A stretch of 64,000 nt of DNA from Rhyacophila brunnea (lineage: Eukaryota > Arthropoda > Insecta > Trichoptera > Rhyacophilidae), in assembly GCA_022495005.1 (NCBI GenBank), contig JAGYXB010000825.1, positions 5,518,001 to 5,582,000 of the forward strand, read 5' to 3'. How positions within the stretch are numbered: position 1 is the stretch's first letter; each line of letters opens with the position of its first letter. A model generated the notes under the pieces. The model saw only the letters and a program-made list of their open reading frames with translations. It was not told where the DNA came from and did not search any database. Made by a program: the position numbers and the translations under genes. Shown in pieces: positions 1 through 10,622 of the stretch.

Positions 1-1259
1 TGTACATTTTCTACTTAAGACAACGTGTACTGTAATTTTTACCGTAATAGTATAATTTACACTGGTACTAGGTATATTTTTCTCATGCAGATCGGACCTT
101 GACCGATGGATCGGTTTTGGTATTATACAGGTAGACAATTAATATCACGTAATCATTAACATTTTACAAGGATATCGTCAGTTTTCTCCATTTGTTCGGA
201 TATTGAATTGAGTCATCTTAACTGTGCAATCATTGAACCCATAATTAATGACAACCCACTACCTCACATATTATATTATTGAAATTTCACATTACATTAC
301 TTACATCCTTGAAGGATGCATTTTGTGTCTCACCCACATACTTGACGTATTAATCAAACGTGTCTGCATACAATGATGATGCACCGCAAACAGTACATAC
401 AGTTTTACCAATGACGTCCAGAGTACAATGGATGAGTAGTTACCATACAAGTGTCAATTTAAAACTGTACCACAACAGAAGATATTTCGAATATCATCTT
501 ATAATATTTCCTTGTGGGTATAATGCGTTAAGATCGTTATCATGAATTCACTAATATCACCCGTATTGCAAGGGCTGTAAAACTTAATTTATATGTACGG
601 AATAGTGACTGGAGTACTATGCAGAATCCAATGGATAAGTTGCCGAAAAGCATGACTTAACTATAGACTATACTGACTATAGAGTTAAGGAATCCTTAAC
701 CATAGACTACTTTTGTTATGAACACGCCCCCTTCTGTATTACCATTTAGCACTGACAGATGCTGTTAAAATAAATTCGCTTGTCTATAAAACAGTTCATA
801 CACTCATATTCATTTAACAATTTATCTCAATATGGATATTGATAATGTTAATTCATTTAGCATGTACATGCAGAATATTATTTTACTTTTGTACGCCAGT
901 CCGCAGAAATACAAGATGCCACTGACGCTACTGTTACCATGTTAAAAAAAGTATCTTGCGGTACCTGTGAAATCACGTATAATGACTGATAACGGAAACT
1001 TATAACTATATTAATTATAATAACTAATTATAATTAAATATTAATTATGTAGATTATATAGACAACATGCTCTTAACTAAGGACATGTTTCTGCATAGTG
1101 TTTTCTGGTAAGGAAATTTTAGTTATGATAAATGTTTCTGCATTCCGCTCTGGGTGTTTGAAAAACACTGTTTATGGCATTCGAAAATAATCAGGAACGA
1201 ACTGGGAATATTACTTTTTATTTATTATAACTTTAAATACTATGTTAGTAATATATTAA
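1..1259. other. Intergenic, AT-rich, no gene recognised
   Basis: I see no coding signal, tRNA, or terminal repeat here. The only short structure is an imperfect duplication of a CTATAGACTA-like word around 660-710. The single short ORF has no recognisable motif and looks like chance. Confidence 0.5.
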
Positions 1260-2205
1260 GGGAGCGAGGGGTAATGGGAGCTTGCGGGTAATGGGAGCAA
1301 CTGCAAAACAGGTACCATCTAACACTAAAATGACTCGGAAATAACCAAAACATCATCGTCAATCGTCGGCTAAGCCCGTCGATCGCTGTCGGCTGCTTAG
1401 TGGCACGTGCACGCGCGTGGCGAGTGGAAGTGTGTTTTGGGCTAGGTGCATATATCAATTTACAATACATAAACATCAACGTAAGTACTTAAAATTTTAC
1501 TTATTTTATCATATTTTGTGTCCATTGTATAGCCAGATACGTGTATTTTTGTTTAGTAGTTTCAGAATCAAGGTTTAAAATGGTTTGGTTGCGTTATTTA
1601 TCAACCTTCAAAGTGGTTGACATTCGGGTAATTGGAGCCTAGGTGGCTCCCATTACCCCTATATAAATGTCACACCTCTTTTACTAGTAGAAAAGATTTT
1701 AATTGTTCCAGATGCCCAGAAATATAAAGCTGACGACTTTCAAGGCTGGTTGGACGGTGACTTCGTTGAAAAATGTCCTCCGAAACCAGAAAGATTATAT
1801 TTGTATTTTTTCATAACATGACGTGTTAATTCTTTTGATATTTTTAGTACTAGAGCATATTTTTGTTGAATTACATTAGTAAATATTTAACATTTTATTG
1901 TACCTATGTCTGTTATAATGTGTATAAGTGTTTGTAAGCGTATTAAAATATGAAGCTCCCATTACATATTTGCTAAATTTTTGGCTCTCATTACCCTACA
2001 TGTGGGGTAATTGGAGCAAAATGTGTTTTTTGGGAAAACGTTTTTTTTTGTACCTTAGTTATAGAATTTTTGAGTGGAAATCTCAGTAATATTATTAATA
2101 TGTAACCAAAGGACTCATTTCAAGTCTTAATAATAAACGATTATAACATTTTGTTACTTTTTTTAAACAATTTCCTTAGTAGGCTCCAATTCCCCCTTGC
2201 TCCCC
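1260..2205. mobile_element. DNA-transposon-like element with repeated GGGGTAATNGGAGC words
   Basis: The ends form imperfect inverted repeats: GGGAGCGAGGGGTAATGGGA on the left, and GGGGAGCAAGGGGGAATTGG when the right end is read on the minus strand. The word GGGTAATNGGAGC or a close variant recurs in both orientations near 1267, 1287, 1627, 1650, 1953, 1984, 2004 and 2183. Repeated words of this kind often serve as transposase-binding sites in non-autonomous DNA transposons. I could not resolve a target-site duplication, so the superfamily is open. Confidence 0.55.
1711..1821 (+). pseudogene. Possible coding remnant inside the 1260-2205 element
   Basis: Thirty-six codons are open up to a TGA. 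The peptide is protein-like and acidic, with a segment reading YKADDFQGWLDGDF followed by a Pro/Lys-rich PPKPERLY stretch. A TTGTTCCAG just before it would serve as a splice acceptor. I do not recognise a family. It may be the last exon or C-terminus of this element's transposase, or a captured host exon. A chance ORF is also possible given the length. Confidence 0.25.
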
Positions 2206-3308
2206 TACATATAAAGTAATGTCACTTTTGACGATATAATCGCGATTTTCTCGAAGGCTTCAATTATCAAAAATAACAAGATAAAAGAATAAAATAAATT
2301 AAAAATTCTATTTACTACTGCACTGGCATATCCTACAATAAAGATATCCGAGAAAGGCAAGAACCAACACCGACGATTACTTTCCTAATTAGAAAATTAT
2401 TTGCAGCTGTTTCCATTTTATTGCAGTCGGATCGAGGCACATCAAATGGCGCCGGATCGTGCCGTGTCGCTCGTAGGCTTGCACCGTTTTGAAATGTGAC
2501 AGAAGTGAAATTAATTGCCTTTTGCACTCCACGAATAATCAAAAAGGCAACCAACGTTTCAATAAAGCTTTACTTTTAGCCTTTACGTCTACAGTCTTTA
2601 CACCTTGCAACGTCGATTAATCAAATATAGGATTTACATTAATCGAAACAGACAAATAAAAATCAATATTCTTTGCTTCAACCATCAATAGTAGATATAA
2701 TTAATACGAATTAGTTCTAATCACTATTTTTTACTGACCGACTTTTATATATCATGGCTCAAACCGGATGTAACTACATTCGGGAATAAAAATATTGTCA
2801 GTGTTGTCATTGTTGCGGGGAAAAAATACCCTAATAAGTACAATAAAATTTTAATTAATAAAATTTAAATAATAAGGCAGTAAAATAATATAATAAAACA
2901 AGGTTTTTTGTATAGTAACACAATCATTGGGAAAACCGTAAACAGGTGGATTATATTAAGTGATTTAGATTCAATATCTAAACATGGCCGGTTAATTTTA
3001 TAAATTTGAATTTCACGCCGTTCTCACAGCCCGACTGAAAAATGCAGACGGACACTGAAAGGCGGCCAAGCAAAATGCCACGAAACCTTTCTCGTCCGAT
3101 TGCCATCCCGTTTAACTTGTGTCCATCAGAACATTTTTATTTTAAAAATGTAACCAAGTCTAAAGCGCTAATTGTATATTATATTTTAATATAATATTGT
3201 GTATTTTTGCTTTGTGTAATATAATCATAATCTGAATATTAAAAAAAAAAAATACAAATAAACAACGCGTTATCAATTGCCACTCGTTCCTTGTAATGAA
3301 TTTGCAAC
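2206..3308. other. Intergenic, no feature supported
   Basis: AT-rich sequence with a somewhat GC-richer patch near 2400-2500 and another at 3010-3120. Neither holds a recognisable protein, TIR or tRNA-like promoter. An A-rich run at 3241-3251 is a simple repeat. Confidence 0.4.
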
Positions 3309-3316
3309 CCCTAGAC

Positions 3317-4154
3317 CAGGGATTCGCAAAGTGTGTCCCGCGTGACTTTTTGATGTATGTTTATTATTCAGCTGTTCGGTGGCAGAGTAGAGGTGTCACA
3401 TTAAAACGTTTTTTCGATATGAGGAAAGAAGTAGCAGAATTTCTACATCAAAAGCAGAATGAGTTACGTGATATTAATTGGTTATGTGACCTGTCATTCT
3501 TGGTCACATGACATTCTCACTGGAATTGTCAATGAGTTGAATATAAAACTGTAAGGAAATAATGGGTTCATTTCCCATAACTTTAATTATGTGAAGGCTT
3601 CAGAGCGAAAGATTCGAATTATTCAACAAAAATTCGATGTTGGCAATTTTTGTCATTTGGAGCATGTCAGACATAAATATATAATACGCCAGGATCATTC
3701 AATGTGTGTTAGATGAATTTTCTAAGCGCATCTTGCATTTTAAGAAACATAAAATGAATTTTACCATTAGTCAAGATCCCTTTTCATGTAACCCGGACGC
3801 TATTCCCGTATATATTATGAAGTTTGAATAATTAATAGATTTTCACGATACGTGGAAGCAAAACATCTTATCGTGATAAGAATTTAATTGAATTCTACAA
3901 AGGACTTTCACTTGAGGTTATCCAAATATGGTTAAACATGCTCATCAAATAATAGATCAAAATTAACAGGCAACCATACCGCATCTGTTTTACGTATTCA
4001 CACCACAAAAATTGAGCCTAGATTACAGGATTTAGTTTCAAACAATTGCATAAATGATATGGTGAAAAAATTTAAATATTTTAGTTTTTTAAAAACAGAA
4101 AATATATTTTGATTTCAAAATTGTCCTTTTGTCGAAAAAGTTTGTGAAACCCTG
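3317..4154 (+). mobile_element. hAT DNA transposon relic with 8-bp TSD
   Basis: The left end reads CAGGGATTCGCAAAGT, and the right end, reversed, reads CAGGGTTTCACAAACT. The flanks are CCCTAGAC (3309-3316) and CCGTAGAC (4155-4162), a 7/8 match, as expected for an old hAT insertion. The 838-bp copy carries an internal piece of transposase and is far shorter than an autonomous element (usually 2.5-4 kb), so it is deleted and dead. Confidence 0.85.
3375..3840 (+). pseudogene. hAT (ZBED/GTF2IRD2-like) transposase fragment
   Basis: The reading frame shows AVRWQSRGVTLKRFFDMR and then EVAEFLHQKQNELRDINWLC. This matches the well-known hAT core block in which a tryptophan-containing 'RWLSRG' motif precedes an 'FLxxK...W' helix. 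After a stop near 3509, homologous segments continue in shifted frames: a LNIKL...GFISHNFNYVK-like piece, then GNFCHLEHV, then a DPFSCNPDAIP-like piece near 3775-3800. At least three frameshifts or stops separate the parts. The N-terminal BED finger and C-terminal dimerisation domain are missing. Only the middle of the RNase H-like catalytic region and its inserted helical part remain, so no activity is possible. Confidence 0.8.
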
Positions 4155-4240
4155 CCGTAGACACAGAGACGTCCGTTCGAGAGTGACCTTGTCCTAAAAT
4201 ATCAATACTTATCAATAGTTAGGTTTTTTTTTACCATCTC

Positions 4241-4452
4241 CGATCCTAATGAGATCGTAATATGGGCCTTCACAGAGTGGAGGTTTGTAATAACAGATTG
4301 ATTTTTTTTTACGAGAAATTCAACAGACCCACGGTTGGTCCATACTCTAACCACAAATTGAAAATAAATATTTTTATTTGTGAGACACATGTGTCAAACC
4401 TGGAACTCGCGACAATATGAGCGGACGGGTAAGCCACTTGACCATCGTGGGA
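4241..4452 (-). repeat. tRNA-derived SINE, family 1, degraded copy
   Basis: On the minus strand a tRNA-like head (GATGGTCAAGTGGCTTACCC, then a degenerate B box near CCAGGTTTGACAC) is followed by the same body and tail seen at 37695-37916: an AATTTGTG segment, TTTCTCGTAAAAAA, AACCTCCACTCTGTG and a terminal GATCTCATTAGGATCGG-type palindrome. It is heavily diverged. The hAT at 4466 begins just past its head. Confidence 0.6.
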
Positions 4453-4465
4453 TAGATATCTATAC

Positions 4466-5261
4466 CAGTGGTCGGCAAACCACGGCTCACGAGCCACATG
4501 TGGCTCTTTGGCCCCTTGAGTGCGGCTCTGCCACAAATGCCCTCTGCCCTATTTGACATGGCTACAAAGAACCGAAGAAAACCGTGAAGTTGAATGGGCC
4601 GAGACGTTTATTCAAAGCTTAAATGATCTACTGACCTGTATTGTTTGTCAGGAAAAATTAGCGCATTCAAATTTAGAGCGACATTTCGCACTAAATATCC
4701 TATCGGAACTAAATATCCTGGAAGGAAGAAAGCAGTTGAGGAACTTTAGAAGAGTCGAGAAAAATCAAGTTCTGTATTTAATTACTCAATACAATCTTCT
4801 AATAATGTTAATATAGCAAGTTTTATGATTAGTAAAGAGATTTCTAGAGAGAAAATCAAGAGTAAATGAGAAGTCGTCTTATTGATGAGAACCTGGAATC
4901 GTGCTTAAAATTAAAAATAACAACATACAAACCTGATTTAGATACCCAAACTTTCCAAGGAGATGCAAGGCTATTATTCACATTGAGTGTTGGTCAGTGA
5001 TTGTCATGATTTAATTTTATGGATACCTTACTTACAATTTAATTTTCATCAATACATAACATTATTATGTATGCTATCAAGTTTTATTCAGTGTACCTAC
5101 CTATAGTTTAAGACTTAGAAGTTTAACTTAAGTTTATTAAGTTAATAAACAGTGTACCTACTTATATAATTTAGGTTTCAGAAATTTGGCTCTCAAAAGA
5201 AATCTCAATCATTGTACTATTGATATTTGGCTCTGTTGACTAATGAGTTTGCCGACCACTG
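4466..5261 (+). mobile_element. hAT transposon, internally deleted, perfect TSD
   Basis: The TIRs are CAGTGGTCGGCAAACC and GTTTGCCGACCACTG. Both flanks read ATCTATAC (4458-4465 and 5262-5269), a perfect 8-bp duplication. Just inside the left end is a palindromic GGCTC-ACGAGCCACATGTGGCTC stretch, typical subterminal structure for this group. The 796-bp copy keeps both the beginning and the end of the transposase gene but has lost the catalytic middle. Confidence 0.92.
4562..4972 (+). pseudogene. hAT transposase, N-terminal ZBED part plus C-terminal tail
   Basis: The frame from about 4562 reads RTEENREVEWAETF, then CIVCQEKLAHSNLERHF. This is a BED-type zinc finger: the C-x2-C pair is CIVC, and the ligand histidine lies in the NLERHF helix. 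After a stop at 4814, codons from 4867 read MRSRLIDENLESCLK and then TTYKPDLDT, which is the extreme C-terminal tail of the same transposase class. The roughly 500 codons between them, including the DDE catalytic residues and dimerisation domain, are missing. The copy could have moved only with enzyme supplied in trans. Confidence 0.8.
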
Positions 5262-5674
5262 ATCTATACGATTGTAGATACATATTGCATTGCAAATGCC
5301 TACGTAAGTATATAAAACATGTTCATTGTCACCGATGTATAAACATAGATTAGTCATGCTAGCTTTACTAACAAAAAAAAAACAGGAAATTAGGAAAATG
5401 CCGTTGCTTTGTGCAACTGGCGAAACGGTAATAATACCAAACAATATTTATTATCATTTTCATTTACCATCAAAATTTATAAAGTGGATGGGCTATTCCA
5501 AACGATGTCAATGAGACATTCACGTCATTCACATAATAACACTTTGTCATCTCACATCTGTCTATATTGGTTTCGAAAATAGCCTCGGTCACGAAGTGTG
5601 AGACAAACATTTTATTTCTTGGAGAGTCCAAATCATGTAGAATAAAATTGTATTAGAACTATTAAGGCCATGCA

Positions 5675-6043
5675 TTAGTTGAGGCACGGTCTAAAAAGAT
5701 CGTCGCTAGGCGATGCGCGGATTGCGGGTGGCGGGTGAAAATGACGCCTGTCAAACGAAATATTAATTGTCATATAAATCCAACATACGTCCATTTTATG
5801 TTCTGTTTATTGTTCTATTAGTAACAATAATAATATATTCATTGACATGTTTTCTTTTTAAAGTAAATGGGTAACGTTTTTAGTCATCTTTACACGATTT
5901 TAGAATTAATTGACCCGTCGCCATCACGCAGCAAAGTGACGTGTTCCCGGGTCAACATTCTCTCAGTGAATGGTAGCGAGTCCAAAATTTCGTCGCCCGT
6001 ACAGTTGAAAATTATTTGGCGTTTCACTGATGCGTCACCTTAA
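5675..6043 (+). repeat. MITE-like repeat family X, copy 1
   Basis: About 370 bp, starting TTAGTTGAGGCACGGTCTAA and ending GCGTTTCACTGATGCGTCAC. Related copies lie at 9299-9658, 45980-46348 (reverse), 47859-48216 and 55344-55602 (reverse, truncated). Reverse-complementing the right end gives a weak inverted match (TTAAGGTGACGCATCAG against TTAGTTGAGGCATGG). Two copies interrupt hAT elements, so the family has been mobile. It has no coding capacity. Confidence 0.65.
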
Positions 6044-6072
6044 ACTCTATAAAAAATGTGTAACTAATATAC

Positions 6073-6634
6073 CAGGGAACTCAGAAATAATGGGAACTGA
6101 AATACCTAACAGGTGTGGAGTAACAGGTAACCGATCTCGAGTGTGGAATATGGGATAAACTTAGACACGTGTCAGAAATACGCCTTTCCTTCGTTGCAAC
6201 TGCTCTCGGTTTATGCACTGACACTCATTCAATGTTGGGGTATTTGAAGGTTGCAACACACACACATACACACACTATTGCAACATCTATAATATGTGGT
6301 TTATTTTCTAAGGACATTCAAAACCGTGCGTCAAAATGTAGTGTATGGGGTATCATCACCATCGGCCTGAATCTATCCACTGCTGAATGAAGGCCTCTCC
6401 AAGCTGATTCCACTTCTCTCGGTCCTGTGCATTGCGTTGCCACGTCCTTCCGCAGAACTTTATCATTCCAACGATCTCTAGGTCTACCTTGCGGACATTT
6501 TGTACCTTTAGGATGCCACTAGCTAGATGACTGAATGTGTCCAACGATTGTTCCTTCTTCGAGCTGTGTGTCCTGCCCATTGGATGGGGATGGGGTATAT
6601 CCTATCAGAATTCTATTTAATAATCTGTCTTGTG
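6073..6634 (+). mobile_element. hAT MITE family Y, copy 1, split by a LINE fragment
   Basis: The left end is CAGGGAACTCAGAAATAATG and the right end is ATCTGTCTTGTG. The flanks TAATATAC and TAAAATAC match 7/8. Undisturbed copies at 17343-17648 and 48562-48868 are about 306 bp. This copy is longer because a 3' LINE fragment lies in its right half (6346-6595). A CA-rich microsatellite is present near 6258-6275. Confidence 0.8.
6346..6595 (-). pseudogene. RTE-like LINE reverse transcriptase, 3' end
   Basis: Read on the minus strand, the frame ends WNQLGEAFIQQWIDSG. This is the characteristic C-terminus of an insect RTE-type endonuclease/reverse transcriptase, also seen at 31780-32034 and 57379-57895. 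The downstream (3') end runs into a GAT/ATC triplet, the usual 3' tail of this family. Only about 70 codons survive, beyond the catalytic domains, and the 5' part was never copied. It sits inside hAT MITE Y, so it is younger than that MITE insertion. Confidence 0.75.
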
Positions 6635-6910
6635 TAAAATACATATGAATTATATTTTTTTAACAGTCCATGAGGCCCAATTACAGTAATGTAGAGAAAC
6701 AGTAGTGCAGTAGCAGAAGATATAATAAGAACGATATAAACACACAGGCTTTGTAGAGAACCACATAAATAATATATTGTGACCTAATCGGGAATCGAAA
6801 CCGGAACCACGGTGGACCACACAACTTATATTATTCGCATTCTCTTTTTATAAATAAATAAGTTTCTCAGTAAAGGTGAATTTGATCATCAGGTGTGGTT
6901 GAGGCCTGCA

Positions 6911-6952
6911 GTAGCCTGGCCTGGGGGCCCGCTTCAGGATGTGGGGGACATG
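6911..6952 (-). repeat. Fragment of CATGGCCCC element (left end)
   Basis: Reversed, this reads CATGTCCCCCACATCCTGAA followed by GCGGGCCCCCAGGC, the same left terminus as the fuller copies at 11414 and 14664. Nothing else of the element remains here. Confidence 0.6.
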
Positions 6953-6974
6953 CTTAGGAACACCTAATAGAGAA

Positions 6975-7255
6975 ATAGAGACCATCAGTTGTTTATTCTC
7001 CCAAGGAGCAGAACCAACCTGCCACTGGTAATGCCAATTGGGAGGGCGATAACTATGTTCAACGAAATTGCTTCGGGTCTGCTTAACTCATCCCGTGTAC
7101 TTCCTTGTACCTATCTAATTTATCTACTGATCTATCTCTTTTTTTATGTAATACTGTTATATTTATATATCTTTGTTTCTAAATGTCATGTTGTGAACGT
7201 CTTAAACTAATAATGTGTAATGTCCACAATATGTTAAAAAAAAAAATTAAATTGA
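6975..7255 (+). pseudogene. Jockey-like LINE, 3' end
   Basis: The segment RSRTNLPLVMPIGRAITMF followed by NEIAS is nearly identical to the minus-strand copy at 60842-61640. It is the C-terminus of a Jockey-type reverse transcriptase ORF. A 3' UTR with AAATGTCATGTTGTGAACGT, also present at 17101-17120, leads to an A-rich tail near 7237. The copy is 5'-truncated to under 300 bp, as is usual after incomplete target-primed reverse transcription. Confidence 0.75.
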
Positions 7256-8311
7256 ATTGAATCTCTCTAATTTAGACAAAGATACGTCTATCTTTATGTG
7301 AATAAATGAATTTTTATAAAATTTTATAAAAATAACATTTAAAATATGTCACATCATACACTTCATAATGATGACATGCGTAATAGCTCATGTCATGTGT
7401 CGATTACTATTTTGCCATAATTCGCGTACATTATTAAAACGTCCGCAATTCAAGTCGACGCCTCTCTGACGCCCACTTTTCCGTATGTACCTAACATCGA
7501 TTCTGCAATAGATAATGGTAATACTTATACATAATATACCCACATTTTTTGACATCTGTTCCAAATTTAAAATACGTACATGAAAATTTAGGAACAGTCA
7601 GTTCAGAAATATTGAAGCCTGTCTAGCCCAATATTCATTTTGCCCGCGAAAAAATTATACAATGGTATGATTTGAGTTCCCACATCTCCACCCGCCATGC
7701 ATATGCAGCCGCGGTTTGTACACGGCCGCCTTCCATGACACTATAAACGTGTCAGAATAAAAAGATTTTAGTGCCACACTTCCTTGTAGTAACTGATCTG
7801 ATGAAGCAACCATGTACCTTAGTGCTTAAAGAAAGAGTTTTAGAAAATAAAAGCAATCTTGACTTGCTATGCCGTAATTTATCTTTAATGACATGAAGTG
7901 TCCTCTGTACCCGTGTACTGAAACCAGGAGTCAGGAGTTGAAAGTGATGAATCCAAGGAGGGATCTAAATTATTCGGTCCTCCATAACGCAGAAAATTTT
8001 TCAAATGCCTCAAAGTTGGCCTTGGTTATCAAGTTGGCGTGGCCAATCGGACCCGTGTGTGGACGGACCCTGGTAAACAGCTCCGCTCGGTCGGATCCCA
8101 TCAACGGGCAGTCAAAGAGGACGTAATACAATGGTATATGAAATATTACCACTGCGCAAATGCAGGCGCACAAACGGCTCAATCATATTTGTTTGAAACG
8201 CATCGATCAAATTTGCGCGCTTTAATCAAAACAACGTCACACGAGACTCGTTTCTGATGAAACTATTCGCGGTGGAATAGAAAAAAAATGTATTTTTCTG
8301 TAGTGTTTCTT
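7256..8311. other. Intergenic, no feature supported
   Basis: Overlapping short ORFs near 7893-8257 occur in three frames on both strands and share no motif with known proteins. I take them as chance. No TIRs or SINE promoter are recognised. Confidence 0.4.
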
Positions 8312-8490
8312 CTTCTTTGTTCACCCTGTCATGACCCAGCATTAGGGTATAGGCCAGGCACGAGTTCGCGCCACTTCCTTCGATCCATCGCAAACTCTTG
8401 CACCTTCCGCCATCCCAGATCTGCAGCGCGTAGATCGCTTTTGTAGCACCGCTGCAGGGTGAGGGAGCGCCGGCACGACGACACTTTTGT
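8312..8490 (-). pseudogene. LINE 3' end (same family as 41690-42345)
   Basis: On the minus strand the codons read QRCYKSDLRAADLGWRKV, then a KWRELV segment and LNPNAGS-like end followed by a stop. This parallels the end of the plus-strand copy at 41690-42345. The 3' tail is a GAAGAAGAAG run. Only about 55 codons survive. Confidence 0.65.
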
Positions 8491-8696
8491 AGTGTTTAAA
8501 TTATGTTTATTTAATAGATTATTTTTTTATTCAACACACATAATTTGAAAATACCTCAGAAACATATCTACTCGAAAAAATCTTTGAAAAAAATACAGTT
8601 TCAAACCACAAAAGCCGATTGACAATATTAACCTAATTTTATAATAGCTTCGTTTGTAGGTACCTACAACTAGTTAATTTCTTCGGTAGGACACAT

Positions 8697-8770
8697 GTTG
8701 CGCATTCTTGAACCACTATGGCCGAAATCCAATAGATGTGGGTTCGTGCCCTGCCCGGCGTCGTATTTTT
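8697..8770 (+). repeat. Possible tRNA-derived SINE head
   Basis: GGGTTCGTGCCC resembles an RNA polymerase III B box and is followed by a T-rich stretch. A degenerate A box may lie about 50 bp upstream. A CATCCTAGA..GGAGTGCAAAGTTATGA segment shortly downstream (8806-8840) recurs at 24930-24960. The call is weak. Confidence 0.25.
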
Positions 8771-9154
8771 TTTCATTTTAATATCTAGTAGAGTATGTAT
8801 TGAATCGTTTTCATCCTAGAGCAGGAGTGCAAAGTTATGATGCGACAACTCTAGGCACCTATGTTTCGGAAAGTGGTTTCAAATTATCTATGTTGATTTG
8901 TTTACGGACATATGAATGTTGGTCTGGATTGGGCTTGAGAATATATAAGGTATTATTTTTTTTACTATCGAAGAGTTTTGAGCACCTAATTGATTAAAAA
9001 TCACGCCTTTATTTACAAACATGTAAGTGATACTATACACGAATTAGCAGTATACAAGATAGCCGTACCGATTTCGTGTAGATTAGTTTAAGGAGTGCGG
9101 CGATTTGGAGAACTAAAATGCTCGCGATCAGTGTTGATAACTTTACTGCTGTTA

Positions 9155-9293
9155 TGCCGGGTCCACACTGGCAACATGTCGCGCGACAACCTCGTTAAAT
9201 TTTCAATTTCAATAAAAAAAAAAGATAATTATCATACTTATCGTAAAATTTAAAGAGGTTGTCGCGCGACATGTTGCCAGTGTGGACCCGGCA
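9155..9293. mobile_element. PIF/Harbinger-like MITE, 139 bp, TTA TSD
   Basis: Near-perfect inverted arms of about 45 bp begin TGCCGGGTCCACACTGGCAA and end with the complement, and share TGTCGCGCGACA in each arm. Both flanks are TTA (9152-9154 and 9294-9296), the target preference of PIF/Harbinger elements. The loop is A-rich with no coding capacity. Confidence 0.85.
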
Positions 9294-9298
9294 TTATA

Positions 9299-9658
9299 CC
9301 TCAGCTGAGGCATGGTCTAAAAAGATCGTAACTATGCGACACGCGGATTATGCTAATGACGCGTGCCAAACGGAACATAATTTGTCATAAAAATACAACA
9401 TGCGTCCATTTAGTGTTATGTTTATTGTTATATTAGTAATAATAATAATATATTCATTGACATGTTTTCTTTTCTGAGTACAGGATAACGTTTTTTAGTC
9501 ATCTATACACGATAGAAGAATATATTCTTACGACGCCATCACAAGAAGAAATCGAGAAGCTCCCACCTCGAATGCCGCTCGGCGATTGGCGACTAATGGG
9601 AAATTTCGTCCTACCTATTGTTGAAATTTTTTTGCCGTTTCACTTATGTATGCTCTTA
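9299..9658 (+). repeat. MITE-like repeat family X, copy 2
   Basis: It aligns with 5675-6043 over its full length, from a CTGAGGCATGGTCTAAAAAG start to the CCGTTTCACTTATGTATGCT end. It begins five bases after the 139-bp MITE, so two unrelated MITEs are nearly abutting here. Confidence 0.65.
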
Positions 9659-10309
9659 ACAAAAATATAGGGTAAAAATTAAGCTAATTGGCAGGAAAGA
9701 ATGCTAGATTTTGATGATATAATTAACAAAAATGTATAGAAATTAGTAAGTATTTAAATGAAATAAAATCAGAATTTTGAACATAGTTTTAGTGAGCACA
9801 AAATATATTTAATGATGAATAATTGTCCTGCAACTAATAAATGCCTATGGAATTTGGTCTTCGGTTACATCAATAATAAGTGGTTTCAGGGTAAAAGTTC
9901 GTAAGTGACATTTTTACGAAATTAAAATGTGAATGACAACGTGTGTAAAGAATTATTGTGCTCTTTTTGTGTATCATAGATTTTTTCAAATGTAAGCAAA
10001 ATAAATCGATATTTTAATTTGTAGAAATAGCTTAAATTAAGAAAATCATTTTTAATTCTATATAAAATTGCTTATTCAAATCATTGAATATAACACAATA
10101 TCAAAAACAGAATTATATATAAATAATGTAAAATAAATTAAAAAAACACCAATAATTAACTTCTAAGCAAGAGTATTTTGAAACTGTGTTTTATTTCAAA
10201 ACCTATTATCTCAGCTTCAACCAAACTGACTTAAGCACTTTTACCCCAATACACAGAATTTATTATTAAGATAAAACATGTTATATAATGTTTGAGGCTT
10301 TCACGGTTG

Positions 10310-10436
10310 TTTTTCATCGTAGTATAATATTTGGGTTTATAATGGCGTCTGCAACGAGCCCGAAACGTCGAGGAAAGAAGGAATAAGGACACACGGTGGA
10401 GCCCAAAAATCTACTACGATGATAAAACAGTTAATT
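10310..10436 (+). repeat. Penelope-like element end with hammerhead-like motif (candidate)
   Basis: Inverted arms (CATCGTAGTATAATATTTGG against a right arm ending CTACTACGATG) enclose CTGCAACGAGCCCGAAACGT. A CTGANGA...CGAAAC core inside a long stem is the signature of hammerhead ribozymes in Penelope-like element ends. Here the first box deviates (CTGCAACGAG), so catalysis is doubtful. The element attribution rests on motif memory. No reverse transcriptase lies beside it. Confidence 0.4.
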
Positions 10437-10622
10437 TTCAAGCAAATTTGTATAATATTCTAACTTTTTATGATTTTTTTTAAGCCGTTGCATTGTCAAA
10501 ACCGATAGATACCGCCATATGCCAGAAGCTAGATGCTTATTCAAAAATGCCAAATCAGGCAAAAAAACGCTGTTGCTGACAACAATACTCTGGCATTATT
10601 CACACAACGAAACTACCCCCAC

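Noticed and set aside
4309..4559. Minus-strand ORFs across 4202-4559
   Set aside because: They span the SINE/hAT boundary and part of the hAT terminal repeat, so they cannot be one gene.
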